64,000 bases of DNA, from the NCBI GenBank assembly GCA_963836785.1, contig CAWIKW010000001.1, positions 809,801 to 873,800 of the forward strand, in the 5' to 3' direction. Below are positions 1 through 9,248 of this stretch, in pieces (position 1 is the stretch's first letter; every line of letters starts with the position of its first letter). A model generated the notes under the pieces. That model made no database searches. It was not told the origin of the DNA and saw nothing but the letters and a program-made list of their open reading frames with translations. The stretch comes from DASQPR01 sp963836785 (GTDB taxonomy: Bacteria; Actinomycetota; Actinomycetes; Mycobacteriales; Micromonosporaceae). The translations under genes were made by a program, and so were the position numbers.

Positions 1-675
1 CTGATCGACGGTGCGCTGTTGATGGAGGTGCGCCTCGCGGACGAACGCACGGACGTGCTCGCGCAGGCCGGGGTGGAATTCGGGATGATCGGCCACAACG
101 GCGGCGACGTCGCATCCGATTTCGTCGATGCGGACTTCGACCAATGCGGCCGCGTCGCGGTGACCTATCTTGCCGAACTGGGTCATCGGCACGTCGCGTT
201 CGTCAATCAGTCGCGCTCGTTCGTGGCCGCCGGACTGGGGTCGTCGGTGCGGGCCCGCGACGCGGTCGTACGGGCCGCGAAGGATGCCGGGATCCGGTTG
301 ACGGTCCACAACTGCGCATCGTCGGCGGCCGCCGGGCAACGACTGTTGCGCGATCTGGTGCGTCGCGAAAGCGACCTCACGGCGATGATCGCGCTCAATG
401 AGCAGGCGGTGCCCGGCGTGATGACGGCCGCCCACCAGCACGGCTGGCGGGTGCCGCAGGACTTCTCCCTCGTGTCGCTGGCCATGACGCCGCAGGCTGC
501 GTTGATGACCACGCCGGCCACGACGACGGTCAGCCCGGACGCGAACGGCATGGGCCGGGCGGCCATGGCCGCGTTGATCCATCGTTTGGACGGTGGCACC
601 GGACCGGCGATGCAGACACTCTTCCCGGGACAGCTCATCGTCCGCGGCACATCCGCTCGGCCGCGGGCAGCCTGA
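1..675 (+). CDS. LacI-family transcriptional regulator, 3' part
   Basis: The frame is open from the first base, so the gene begins upstream and the DNA-binding helix-turn-helix is outside the window. The visible ~224 residues are the periplasmic-binding-protein-like effector domain of LacI/GalR repressors: the segment YLAELGHRHVAFVNQ is the usual start of the second subdomain, and SLVSLAM precedes the C-terminal strands. Such proteins bind a sugar and control neighbouring carbohydrate genes. The gene is followed 95 bases later by a GH13 glucosidase on the same strand, so the glucosidase is the likely target (inference). The ligand cannot be told from this part. Confidence 0.85.
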   Translation: MIDGALLMEVRLADERTDVLAQAGVEFGMIGHNGGDVASDFVDADFDQCGRVAVTYLAELGHRHVAFVNQSRSFVAAGLGSSVRARDAVVRAAKDAGIRLTVHNCASSAAAGQRLLRDLVRRESDLTAMIALNEQAVPGVMTAAHQHGWRVPQDFSLVSLAMTPQAALMTTPATTTVSPDANGMGRAAMAALIHRLDGGTGPAMQTLFPGQLIVRGTSARPRAA

Positions 676-770
676 CCGGGCCTCGACGTCCGCCAACGGT
701 GAGTCGACCTAGCATCGTCGACGGCATCCGCGCGGCAAAAATCCTCCGAACACGACAGGAAGGGGCCCCG

Positions 771-2414
771 GTGGGACGCGATTCGAGTGACGTACCGGCA
801 GCGGTCTCGGCGACAGGATCGTCGGCGGCAGATTCGTCGGCGAGCAAGGCGTGGTGGCGCAACGCGGTGGTGTATCAGATCTATCCGCGGAGCTTCGCCG
901 ATGCCAACGGCGACGGAATCGGCGACCTGAACGGCGTACGGTCGAAGCTCGGATACCTGGCCGCGCTGGGGGTCGACGCGATCTGGCTCTCGCCGTTCTA
1001 CCCGTCCCCCCAGGCCGACTTCGGCTACGACGTCGCCGACTACCGTGACGTCGACCCCGTCTACGGCACGCTGGACGACGCGCACGCGCTCATTCGCGAG
1101 GCTCACGACCACAACCTCCGCGTGATCGTCGACCTGGTGCCCAACCACACCTCCGATCAGCACCCATGGTTCCAGGCCGCGTTGGCCGCCGAGCCGGGCA
1201 GCCCGGAGCGGGAGCGATTCCTGTTCCGCGACGGTCGCGGCCCGGACGGCGCCCAGCCACCGAACAACTGGCAGTCGAGCTTCGGCGGCCCGGCCTGGAC
1301 AAGGGTCAGCGACGGGCAGTGGTATCTCCACCTGTTCGCGCCGGAACAGGCCGATCTGAACTGGACGAACCCCGAGGTCGTGGCCGAATTCGACGACATT
1401 CTCCGGTTCTGGCTCGATCTCGGCGTCGACGGCTTCCGCATCGATGTCGCGCACGGCCTCGCCAAGGATCCGGACCTCGCCGATCTCGTCGGTGCCGCCG
1501 ACGACCTGCGACGCACAGGCACGCATCCGCACTGGGATCGAGACGAGGTCCATGACGTCTATCGGGGCTGGCGCCGGATCATCGATCAGTACGCCGGCGA
1601 CCGCGTCTTCGTGGCCGAGGCGTGGGTGCCCAACCCGTCGCGGTTCGCCCAATATCTGCGGCCCGACGAACTCCACACCGCGTTCAACTTCGACTTCTAC
1701 AACGCCGGCTGGGATGCTACGGCGATCCGGAAGGTCATCGAGCACACGATGATCGAGCTCGCCACGGTAGGAGCGACCCCGACCTGGGTGCTCGCCAATC
1801 ACGACGTACAACGGCCGCCGACCCGCTTCGGCGGTGGCGAGCTGGGTCTTCGACGGGCGAAGGCGGCGACCCTGCTCATGCTCGCGCTGCCCGGTGGCGC
1901 CTACCTCTACCAGGGCGAGGAGTTGGGTCTCGAAGAGGTCCTGGACATCCCGGCGGAGCTCCGCCTCGATCCGGTCTTCCGGATGACCGAGGGCCGTCGG
2001 CTCGGCCGGGACGGCTGTCGAGTGCCGCTCCCCTGGTCCGGCACCGAACCGCCGTACGGCTTCGGGCCGGCCGGCCGGCCGTGGCTGCCCCAACCGGCGA
2101 CGTGGGCGTCGGTCACCGTGGCGGCCGAGGAGCCCGATCCGGCGTCCACGCTCTCCTTCTACCGGCGCGCCCTTCGGATCCGGCGTGGCATGGTGGCATC
2201 CGCTGACGCTGTGATCGAGTGGATCGATGCGGAGGACGGCGTGCTCGCATTCCGTCGCGGAAACGATGTCATCGTGGTTGTCAACGTCACCGACGAGCCA
2301 GTCGCCCAGCCCGAACTGGTGGCGGGCGACGCTCCGGTGATCAGCAGCGCGACCAGCGCGCCAGGCATGATCGCCGGGAACACGACCGCCTGGTTCGTCA
2401 AACGCGACCGGTAG
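771..2414 (+). CDS. GH13 alpha-glucosidase (oligo-1,6-glucosidase/trehalose synthase-like clade)
   Basis: 547-residue cytoplasmic glycoside hydrolase of family GH13, no signal peptide. It opens with the family signature WWRNAVVYQIYPRSFAD and carries the conserved regions: DLVPNHT (region I), GFRIDVAH with the nucleophile D225, FVAEAW with the acid/base E283, and ANHDVQR with the transition-state D345. It should hydrolyse terminal alpha-glucosidic bonds of short maltodextrins, isomaltose or sucrose-like sugars; the exact bond is not decidable here. I chose the GTG at 771 because AGGAAGGGG lies 5 bases upstream; an upstream in-frame GTG at 699 lacks such a site and would add a low-complexity leader. 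The LacI gene upstream probably regulates it. Confidence 0.9.
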   Translation: MGRDSSDVPAAVSATGSSAADSSASKAWWRNAVVYQIYPRSFADANGDGIGDLNGVRSKLGYLAALGVDAIWLSPFYPSPQADFGYDVADYRDVDPVYGTLDDAHALIREAHDHNLRVIVDLVPNHTSDQHPWFQAALAAEPGSPERERFLFRDGRGPDGAQPPNNWQSSFGGPAWTRVSDGQWYLHLFAPEQADLNWTNPEVVAEFDDILRFWLDLGVDGFRIDVAHGLAKDPDLADLVGAADDLRRTGTHPHWDRDEVHDVYRGWRRIIDQYAGDRVFVAEAWVPNPSRFAQYLRPDELHTAFNFDFYNAGWDATAIRKVIEHTMIELATVGATPTWVLANHDVQRPPTRFGGGELGLRRAKAATLLMLALPGGAYLYQGEELGLEEVLDIPAELRLDPVFRMTEGRRLGRDGCRVPLPWSGTEPPYGFGPAGRPWLPQPATWASVTVAAEEPDPASTLSFYRRALRIRRGMVASADAVIEWIDAEDGVLAFRRGNDVIVVVNVTDEPVAQPELVAGDAPVISSATSAPGMIAGNTTAWFVKRDR

Positions 2415-2430
2415 TCCGCCTGCGTCGCGC

Positions 2431-2459
2431 CGCGGGCAGCGCCGTCAACGCTGCCCGCG
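2431..2459. terminator. Bidirectional hairpin terminator
   Basis: Perfect 11-bp inverted repeat (CGCGGGCAGCG / CGCTGCCCGCG) with a 7-base loop, placed between the convergent glucosidase and methyltransferase genes. No clear T-run follows, as is common in high-GC actinobacteria. Confidence 0.65.
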
Positions 2460-2486
2460 TCGCGGACGTCGGCCGTCAGCGCCTCA

Positions 2487-3233
2487 TCAGCGCCTCATGA
2501 GCGCGAAGACTCCCCAGCCGAGCAGATCGCGCCCGTACCGGACGTAGTCCAGTGGCCCGCGGGTCAACTCGGTCCGGAGCTCCGGTACAAGTTCGTCGGT
2601 CGGGTGCGTATCGAGGAATGTGCGAACGTTGAGCCATTGCGCGGCCCGATAACGATCCCAGCTGTCTTCGTCGGCGAGCACCATCTCGACGACGTCATAG
2701 CCGAGATCTCCGAAGCGCGCGACGAGGCCGGGCAACGAGTCGAAGTCGTCCGCCGATCGAGCGTGGCAGGCCTCGACGGCCTCCTGGCTCGGCGGTTCGG
2801 CCCGCCAGAACGGCTCCCCGATGAGCATGATGCCGCCGGCGCGCAGGCTGCGATCGAGAAGCGCGACGGTGCCAGTCACCCCATTGCCGATCCAGGTCGC
2901 GCCGACGCAGGCCGCGATGTCGACCGGCTCGGCCGACACGTACCCGGCGGCATCGTCGTGCACGAACCGCACGCGGTCCGCGACCCCGAGTTCGGTGGCG
3001 CGTTCGCGCGCTTGGGCGAGCGAGACCGTGCTGATATCGACGCCGACGCCGGTGACGCCGTGGTCGCGCGCCCAGGTGGCGAGCATCTCGCCCTTGCCGC
3101 AACAAAGATCGAGAATCGACAATCCGGTACGGAGGCGAATCGCTCGACCTAGCGTGGCCAACTTCTCTGAGGTGAACGGATCGATGATCCGGTGGCTACT
3201 GTAGCGAATCGTGTATATGCGTGGCAGGTCCAC
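2487..3233 (-). CDS. Class I SAM-dependent methyltransferase
   Basis: 248-residue soluble protein with a Rossmann-type methyltransferase fold. Motif I is ILDLCCGKGEML (SAM glycine loop), followed by GVGVDIS (acidic residue binding the ribose) and VRFVHDDAAGY (motif II/III). The arrangement matches methyltransferase_11/25 small-molecule methylases; the substrate is unknown. The GTG start at 3233 is preceded by an AGGGAAG-like site. It is convergent with the glucosidase and not obviously in an operon, since the next minus-strand gene is 260 bases away. Confidence 0.85.
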   Translation of the reverse strand: MDLPRIYTIRYSSHRIIDPFTSEKLATLGRAIRLRTGLSILDLCCGKGEMLATWARDHGVTGVGVDISTVSLAQARERATELGVADRVRFVHDDAAGYVSAEPVDIAACVGATWIGNGVTGTVALLDRSLRAGGIMLIGEPFWRAEPPSQEAVEACHARSADDFDSLPGLVARFGDLGYDVVEMVLADEDSWDRYRAAQWLNVRTFLDTHPTDELVPELRTELTRGPLDYVRYGRDLLGWGVFALMRR

Positions 3234-3492
3234 TTCGGTGCTTCCCTACGTGTGATGGACGGGTCGTCTGGACAGGGCGGAGACGGACGCCGTCGACACG
3301 CATCAAAACACCTTCTCGCACGCTGGACCGGTCTGATCAGAGCTGCTCGGAACCGTAACCACGGTCGCTGACGCGAGCAAGCGGATTAGTTCGACCGCGC
3401 CGCGCGACACGGCAAGCGGTGACTATCAAGTCGCCACATAACAAACCCACGGCGGCATCGCGATCCGGAGCCCAGCGCTTCTGCACGCGGGG

Positions 3493-3783
3493 CTATGGGC
3501 GGGTGCGGCCCAGTGCCGGCCGCCACTGCACGATCTCGCGGTCGTAGCTGCCTTCGCGGATGTCGCGAAGCGCGAACGCATATCCCGACTCGACCGCCCG
3601 CGACATCATCTGCAGCACTGGATTCGGAGCACCAAGAAAGCCCCATCGGGACAACTCCCGCCCGACCGCGTATTCAACCTCGCGCCGGGAATACGCGTGG
3701 CGCATGGCGTAGTCGTGAAGCTGGTCGATCGCCTCACACCACGAATCGACCTCGTATGCGGAGAAGCCCTGATCCATGGGCAT
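3493..3783 (-). CDS. Small hypothetical protein (96 aa)
   Basis: 96-residue soluble, charged protein beginning MPMDQGFSAYEV. I recognise no domain. The codon third positions are G/C rich as in flanking genes and there is no better frame across it, which supports coding. It contains a helical, Trp/Tyr-rich central part (SRREVEYAVGRELSRWGF). It sits 120 bases downstream of the 7-TM gene on the same strand and could share its transcript. Confidence 0.55.
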   Translation of the reverse strand: MPMDQGFSAYEVDSWCEAIDQLHDYAMRHAYSRREVEYAVGRELSRWGFLGAPNPVLQMMSRAVESGYAFALRDIREGSYDREIVQWRPALGRTRP

Positions 3784-3903
3784 CAGTATCCCTGGGGGTC
3801 GTCAGCGGCGGAAGCAGCCTCGTGGATGCCTCCTCCTGTCGTGTCGTACGGGCTCGGGGCCAGCAGTTCAGCGGGGCCGGCAACGCCTGGTCGGGGGACG
3901 GCT

Positions 3904-4974
3904 CTAGCCGTTTGTCAATTGTGGAATGAACACCGCCAGCACGCTGGTGAGCAGGGGCGCGAACAAGCTCAGCGCGGTCAGCGGGTTGCGTAGCAGCGGC
4001 ACATCAAGGTGCAGTAGTTGCTCAAGTTGTTTCCGATCGCTCAGCCGGTTGTCGGCCATGCAGACGCCGAACCTGACGGGGTATACGACGTCGACGAGAG
4101 ACCGTGCGCGGGCGCGCCACGACGTGATCAGCGGTAATCCGATCGCCGCCTGGAGGAGCGCGAACAGCAAACCGAACAACAACACCGTCGAGGCCGGAAA
4201 GTCGGCGCTGCGCCGGGGCGCGTACGCAAGGAATGCCGTACGCAGAGCGCCGGACGTGACGATCGCGACGACGATGGTAATGGCGGCCGCAGCGACGCAG
4301 CGGGTCATCAGCCGCCAGAGACGCTGCAGTTGTTCGATCGTCTGTCGGGTCGGTTCTACGCCAGCTTCGCCCGGCCGACCATCGACTCCGTCGTGATCAT
4401 GGTCGGCCGTAGACGCCGGCCACGGCGACAGTTGTTCGATCGTCGATTTCACCTGAAAACACTCGGCGTGCGCGAGCCACACCAAGGCGAGCCACGGCAC
4501 CATCGCCAGGAATCCGGTTACCAGGACGCCGCGCGTCCGCCAGATAATGTGCTCGACAGGCAGGCTCGCGACCGGTTGTGAGGGCGCACTGCCGAACACG
4601 AGGATGCCCGCGAGCGCGGCGACGAACAACAAGGCGACGACCAGATATCCGAACCGGCGGCGATCCGGTGTCGCGTCGAGTCCCCAGTCATGCGGTGGAC
4701 GCACGATCGCAGCGAGCCCGAGGACCAACATCGTCACGAACACCGCCACCGACAGACCGGCCGCGATCGTCCAGGTGGTCCATTCGGTGCTTGCCACAAA
4801 TCTCGCGCTATCCGACGAACCAGTCCGCGCGGCGAAACCGACGAGCCAAACTCCCAGGCCGATGGCGATCAGCAGCCCGATGGTCAGTGCCGGCGGGGAC
4901 GGAACGCGTCGCTTCATGACCTCGGACATGCCGCTCCGCTCACGTCTGGCGCCGCCGGTCGAATCTGGCGTCAT
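3904..4974 (-). CDS. Seven-TM integral membrane protein, unknown function
   Basis: 356-residue protein with about seven hydrophobic helices, for example ALTIGLLIAIGLGVWLVGFA, AAGLSVAVFVTMLVLGLAAI, YLVVALLFVAALAGILVFG, LVTGFLAMVPWLALVWLAH, AAAITIVVAIVTSGALRTAF, LLFGLLFALLQAAIGLPLI and a C-terminal SLFAPLLTSVLAVFIPQL. A ~40-residue hydrophilic loop follows the fourth helix. No known family motif was recognised. Two starts are plausible: 4974 (GAGG 7 bases upstream) and an in-frame ATG at 4929 (GGAG 5 bases upstream); the second gives a shorter cytoplasmic N-terminus. Confidence 0.7.
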   Translation of the reverse strand: MTPDSTGGARRERSGMSEVMKRRVPSPPALTIGLLIAIGLGVWLVGFAARTGSSDSARFVASTEWTTWTIAAGLSVAVFVTMLVLGLAAIVRPPHDWGLDATPDRRRFGYLVVALLFVAALAGILVFGSAPSQPVASLPVEHIIWRTRGVLVTGFLAMVPWLALVWLAHAECFQVKSTIEQLSPWPASTADHDHDGVDGRPGEAGVEPTRQTIEQLQRLWRLMTRCVAAAAITIVVAIVTSGALRTAFLAYAPRRSADFPASTVLLFGLLFALLQAAIGLPLITSWRARARSLVDVVYPVRFGVCMADNRLSDRKQLEQLLHLDVPLLRNPLTALSLFAPLLTSVLAVFIPQLTNG

Positions 4975-5290
4975 CCTCGCGCCTCAACGCGGTCGCTGCA
5001 ACGGGCGCGTACGTGGGTCGTACCGACGGTGGTTGCTGTCGGCGACCATGTGCACCAGGAGCCAGCGAAACGAGCGTTGGTCAAATCTGCCACATCCACC
5101 CCACTGGCCACGTCATATGCCCCCTGACGGCCATGACGGCCGGCCTGTGGAATCGATCGTCTAGATGGGCGGCATCGCCAGTCGGACCTGGTCTGTGGTG
5201 ACTCGGACGACATATCCGACAGGATCGCTTCTGTCCGGCTAGCCGTGATTAGGCTGGCGGATATTAGCGATCTTCGGGGGTCGATGACCG

Positions 5291-7006
5291 ATGCGGCTAC
5301 CAGTGACAGTGGGTGATCTGGCCCGCATCGCCGTGACGATCTCCGCCGATACCGCCTGTGCCGATCTCGACATGACCTTCCGAGGCGACACGAACCTCTC
5401 CTGTGTCGCCGTCAGCGATGGTGAGCGTCTCGGGCTCGTTATGCGCGAGGCGTTTGGGCAGATGATGTCCGGGCCGTTCGGTTACGGGCGCACCCTGTGG
5501 GCGCGCCGGAGTGTCCGGGAGATCACCGACTGGGCGCCGCTTCGCGTGGCGGCCGACTCGATGGTTCCGGCGGTCGCCAACCGGATGCGGACCCGCCCGG
5601 ATATTCACCGGTACGACGACGTGCTCGTCGACATCGACAGCAACACCGTCGGCCATGCATCGGCGGCGGATCTCTTCGACGGCCTCGCCCGACAATTTGC
5701 GTACCGCGCAATCCACGACGACCTCACCGGTCTCGTGAACCGAACGCACTTCCTGGAGCTGCTCAGCACGATCTGTGCGGACTTCCGAGATAACCGGGTC
5801 ATGCTGGCGCTGATCGACCTCGATGGCATGAAGCGGATCAACGACACGTACGGCCACACTGTCGGCGATGCGGTGTTGTCACGCGTTGCCCGCCAGTTGA
5901 CCAACGCCGCACGGGCGGGCGAAGTCGTCGCGCGACTCGGCGCGGATGAATTCGTCGTCTTGACGCGGACGTCCCGGCGTGGTTCCGCCACGGATGCGGC
6001 CCGCGAATTCGGCCAGCGCTTCCTCCTCGCGATTGGCGCCCCGACCGATACGCGAGTGCCAGAGGGACGGCTGACGGCGAGCATTGGCGTGTCCGTGTCG
6101 GGCGACCGCGCCGACCCGACGACGCTTCTGTCCGAGGCCGACATGGCGATGTTCACCGCCAAGCAGGCCGGCGGCGGGCAGGTGCACGCGACCGCGGACG
6201 TCGAAGCCGACCTCGCCATCGGTGTCGACCTCGTCGACCGAACGGTCGCGCAAGCGATCGAGAGCGGCGAGATGCGCGTGTGGTATCAGCCGATCGTGCG
6301 GATCGCCGACCGGTCGCTCGTCGCGATCGAAGCGCTGGTGCGGTGGGCACATCCGCGCATGGGCATGCTCGCACCGGACCGGTTCCTCCCGGGTGCGCGG
6401 CGAGCCGGCCACCTTCCCGATCTGGATCGGTGGGTGTTTGCTCGCGCCTGCGCGGACATCTTGGAACTCGACCGGCGGCTCGGCTCCCGTTCCCCCGCGC
6501 AGATCGCGGTGAACATCTCACCGGCGACGCTCGCGGCCGACTTCGATGAGCTCGTGACCGCCGCACTTGCCGAGACCGGCCTTGCCGCCTCGCGACTCCT
6601 TGTGGAACTGCCCGAGGGCGCGAGTCTCGACACCCTCAACGCCGCCACGCGCGGGCTTGAGCGACTGCGCCAACTCGGCGTCGGTCTGGTGCTCGATGAC
6701 ATGGGTGCCGGGTCGACCAGCCTGCGGCACCTGTCTGCGCTGACCATCGGCGGGCTGAAGATCGACGCGACGTTCGTCAACGGCATGATCCACAATCCAC
6801 GCGATCACACGGTGGTAAAACTCCTCGCGGACCTCGGGCGTGGCTTGGACTTGCCGGTGACGGCAGAGGGCGTGGAGTCGCTCGAACAACTGGCCGCGCT
6901 GGCCGAACTCGACGTCGAATACGCGCAGGGGTATTACCTCGGTCGTCCGCAATCGCTCGACGTTCTGGCCGATCGCATCGTCGACGTCGGGGCAAAAGTC
7001 AGCTAG
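5291..7006 (+). CDS. CBS-GGDEF-EAL protein, cyclic-di-GMP signalling
   Basis: 571-residue cytoplasmic protein. Residues ~1-135 resemble a CBS-domain pair (FGYGRTLWARRSVREI is typical of CBS-linked GGDEF proteins). A GGDEF domain follows (~140-300), with its active-site motif degenerate as RLGADEF (about residue 217), so cyclase activity is doubtful. The EAL domain (~315-565) keeps AIEALVRW, NISPATL, LDDMGAGSTSL, LKIDATFV, TAEGVES and AQGYYLGRP, covering the metal-binding and catalytic residues of c-di-GMP phosphodiesterases. The likely role is therefore c-di-GMP hydrolysis, with the GGDEF and CBS parts as regulatory nucleotide sensors (inference). The gene stands alone. Confidence 0.88.
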   Translation: MRLPVTVGDLARIAVTISADTACADLDMTFRGDTNLSCVAVSDGERLGLVMREAFGQMMSGPFGYGRTLWARRSVREITDWAPLRVAADSMVPAVANRMRTRPDIHRYDDVLVDIDSNTVGHASAADLFDGLARQFAYRAIHDDLTGLVNRTHFLELLSTICADFRDNRVMLALIDLDGMKRINDTYGHTVGDAVLSRVARQLTNAARAGEVVARLGADEFVVLTRTSRRGSATDAAREFGQRFLLAIGAPTDTRVPEGRLTASIGVSVSGDRADPTTLLSEADMAMFTAKQAGGGQVHATADVEADLAIGVDLVDRTVAQAIESGEMRVWYQPIVRIADRSLVAIEALVRWAHPRMGMLAPDRFLPGARRAGHLPDLDRWVFARACADILELDRRLGSRSPAQIAVNISPATLAADFDELVTAALAETGLAASRLLVELPEGASLDTLNAATRGLERLRQLGVGLVLDDMGAGSTSLRHLSALTIGGLKIDATFVNGMIHNPRDHTVVKLLADLGRGLDLPVTAEGVESLEQLAALAELDVEYAQGYYLGRPQSLDVLADRIVDVGAKVS

Positions 7007-7124
7007 CACACCTCGCCCCATTTGCGCGCGTGCACCGGTCGCCGCATCGCGAAAGGCGGTACCCGGTCGAACTCCGCCGCGGTCCGCCCGCGTCGATGGG
7101 ATCGCGCCGGCCGACGGTGCACGG

Positions 7125-7638
7125 GTGACCCGTGATCTCGTCCCGACCCGTAGAGCCCGAGTCGTCAGGCACGGATGGCTTCTCGCCGCGGGTGCGCTCT
7201 ACGCCATCGTGGCTCGCGCCTGGACGGCCATCGTCGTGCCCGGCCTGCTGCCCGGCGTTGGCTATAGCCCCTTGGCGAACGGCGATGGGGCTCGGGCCTC
7301 GATGTTCGCCGATGTCGAGTTCGGGGTCGACGCTGTCTTGCCGGGCGTGGCGATCTGCTGGGTGAATCGTTGGCCTGGCCCGACGATCACCGCGGGCGAT
7401 ACGCGCATTGGGCGTTGCGTACCTCATCGATTGCTCGGTCTATATCGGCTCGGTCGCGTTCATGTCGGCAGGGACGCCGGCTGGCGTGTTCTTCCGATTC
7501 GCCATCGTCGCGCTCCTGCAGGCACCGTTGATCGCGCTTGCGATCCATTTCGTGACGATTCGCGAACCAACGCCGAGCTCGGCCGCGCGGCTGCACCGGA
7601 GTGGCCTCGATGGAAGCCGCTTCGATCGCGCGGTCTGA
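7125..7638 (+). pseudogene. Membrane protein, broken by a +1 frameshift
   Basis: Two adjoining frames together encode a small hydrophobic protein. The first (from GTG 7125) gives HGWLLAAGALYAIVARAW and later AVLPGVAICWV; the second (to 7638) continues with VAYLIDCSVYIGSVAFM and FAIVALLQAPLIALAIHFV. Removing one base near 7364 joins them as CWV-IVGLARR without an internal stop, giving about 170 residues and four hydrophobic segments. Either a real frameshift or a sequence error. The family is not recognised. It overlaps the start of the following sigma-factor gene. Confidence 0.5.
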
Positions 7639-8203
7639 GCTCCGCACGACTACGCTCGGCCGCGTGGCCGTGCCCAACCGTCAGCGCGGTGTCGACGATG
7701 CCCTGGCGGACGCGATCCGGTCGGCGCAACACGGTGACATGCTGGCGATGCATGACGTCCTCGACGCCGTCGCCGAGCCGGTCCGACGGTGGTGCGGTCC
7801 GATCGCGCTGCAGGACTCGGCCGACGCCGTCCAGGAGACACTGGTGATCGTCTTGCGCCGGTTGAGCGAGCTGCGCGAACCGGCCGCGTTGTTCGGTTGG
7901 GTCCGTACGATCGCCGTTCGGGAGGCGGTTCGGGTCGCGCGTCACACGACTCGGGCGGCGCCGGACGAACTCGATGACATTCCGGCACCTGGCGATCCGA
8001 CGCTCACCGTGGAGGTGCACGATGTCCTGGCCCGGCTGTCGCCCGAGCATCGCGCCGTGTTGATGCTCCGGGACATGGACGGATTCGACGAGTCGACCGC
8101 GGCCGCGGTGCTGAGCGTGCCCGAGGGCACCGTACGGTCTCGTCTGTTTCGCGCGCGGCAGACGTTTCGGCGGCTGTGGCAGGCGGACGGAGGTGCGCGG
8201 TGA
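7610..8203 (+). CDS. ECF-type RNA polymerase sigma factor
   Basis: 197-residue sigma-70 family protein of ECF architecture. Region 2 includes LQDSADAVQETLVIVLRRL and LFGWVRTIAVREAVRVAR; region 4 has LSPEHRAVLMLRDMDGFDES followed by the helix-turn-helix VPEGTVRSRLFRARQTF. I prefer ATG 7610 because GGAG lies 8 bases upstream; GTG codons at 7601 and 7664 are alternatives. Its stop overlaps the GTG of the next gene (GTGA), so the two are translationally coupled. No anti-sigma factor is adjacent. Confidence 0.85.
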   Translation: MEAASIARSELRTTTLGRVAVPNRQRGVDDALADAIRSAQHGDMLAMHDVLDAVAEPVRRWCGPIALQDSADAVQETLVIVLRRLSELREPAALFGWVRTIAVREAVRVARHTTRAAPDELDDIPAPGDPTLTVEVHDVLARLSPEHRAVLMLRDMDGFDESTAAAVLSVPEGTVRSRLFRARQTFRRLWQADGGAR

Positions 8204-8670
8204 CCTGGCCGGTGGGCGAATTCGACGAGTTGCAGCGGCTGCGGGTTCTGCACGCCGCGATGCCCGGCGCGATGTTGGCGGAGACCGTGCTGCGGGCACC
8301 GCTGGAAGACGTGTGGTCGGTGTTGGAAGACGTGGAGACCGGATTTCCGGGGCTGGTCCCGGACGTACGCTCCGTCCGGGTCATCGACCGCGACGGCGAC
8401 CGGCTCCGAGTTCACGTGCTCGGCCGATCCGGTCTCCGCGCGCCATTTGACATGGTGCTCCGGCCCGGATGGTGCTTGATGCAGAGCCGTTTCCTGGTTT
8501 TCGGCATGGCGGCCGTCGCCGACGGCGAGATGACCCGATTCGGCTATCTCGCTGGACTTCGGATACCCGGCCAGCGGCTGATCGCACCGTTGCTGTCGCG
8601 CTGGCAACGCCGGCTGGCACGTACGACGCTGCGGCGCTTCGAGGACCGGTTCGGCGGCCGTCACCGCTGA
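8200..8670 (+). CDS. SRPBCC (START/polyketide cyclase-like) protein
   Basis: 156-residue soluble protein that starts with a GTG overlapping the sigma-factor stop. The pattern ETVLRAPLEDVWSVLEDVET followed by LVPDVRSVRVID is typical of SRPBCC ligand-binding folds, and it ends in an amphipathic helix (RTTLRRFEDRFGG). These proteins bind hydrophobic ligands or act as cyclases. Tight coupling to the sigma factor suggests it is a sensor or a partner of that sigma factor (inference). Confidence 0.7.
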   Translation: MTWPVGEFDELQRLRVLHAAMPGAMLAETVLRAPLEDVWSVLEDVETGFPGLVPDVRSVRVIDRDGDRLRVHVLGRSGLRAPFDMVLRPGWCLMQSRFLVFGMAAVADGEMTRFGYLAGLRIPGQRLIAPLLSRWQRRLARTTLRRFEDRFGGRHR

Positions 8671-8722
8671 AAGGTGACCGTCGTCACCGGAGTGAACGGA
8701 CGCCGCCGCTCCTCTATTGGTC

Positions 8723-9166
8723 ATGCAGACAAGTCATATCGCCGCGATTGCGGTCGCCAGCGTGCTCGGTCTCGATGCCCTCATCCATGTCTACTGGTTG
8801 ACCGGCCGCGTGTGGCCGGCGCGCAATACGCGAGCGTTGTCGCACGCCGTACTCAACGCGGACGTGCCATTCACGCCTCGCGTCCTCCTACCCCTCGTCG
8901 TCGTGCTGACCATCGGCGGCGCCGCGGTGCTCGCTCGCGCCGATCTCGTCCACACCGGACTTCCCTCCTGGGTGTTGGCCACGGCCGCCGGGGCGGTCGC
9001 TCTCGGCCTCTTGGCACGTGGACTGGCCGGAGTCGCGTGGATCGCCGGGATCGGCGCCGCCCGAGATACTCCGTTCTACTGGCTCAATCTCACCACGTAC
9101 ACGCCGGTCTGCCTGGTCTTGAGCGTCGCGGCCGGCATCGTCGCTCTGCGCCCGGGCACGGCGTGA
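8723..9166 (+). CDS. DUF3995 family membrane protein
   Basis: 147-residue protein with four transmembrane helices. It shows the DUF3995 pattern: ALIHVYWLTGRVWP early, LLARGLAGVAWIAGIG in the middle and FYWLNLTTYTPVCLVLS near the end. The function of the family is unknown. ATG 8723 is chosen because the upstream in-frame TTG has no advantage. It follows the SRPBCC gene by about 50 bases and may be on the same transcript. Confidence 0.75.
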   Translation: MQTSHIAAIAVASVLGLDALIHVYWLTGRVWPARNTRALSHAVLNADVPFTPRVLLPLVVVLTIGGAAVLARADLVHTGLPSWVLATAAGAVALGLLARGLAGVAWIAGIGAARDTPFYWLNLTTYTPVCLVLSVAAGIVALRPGTA

Positions 9167-9248
9167 GCCGCACCGTCCACGGTGAACCGCCGCGCGTGGC
9201 CTTTCGTCATTACTGTCAGACCATTGGACCTGACGAAGGAGGCTCAAC

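Noticed and set aside
207..2093. 628-residue minus-strand open frame antisense to the LacI and glucosidase genes
   Set aside because: Arg/Val/Asp-rich shadow of a high-GC gene pair; no domain, and the opposite strand carries complete GH13 motifs.
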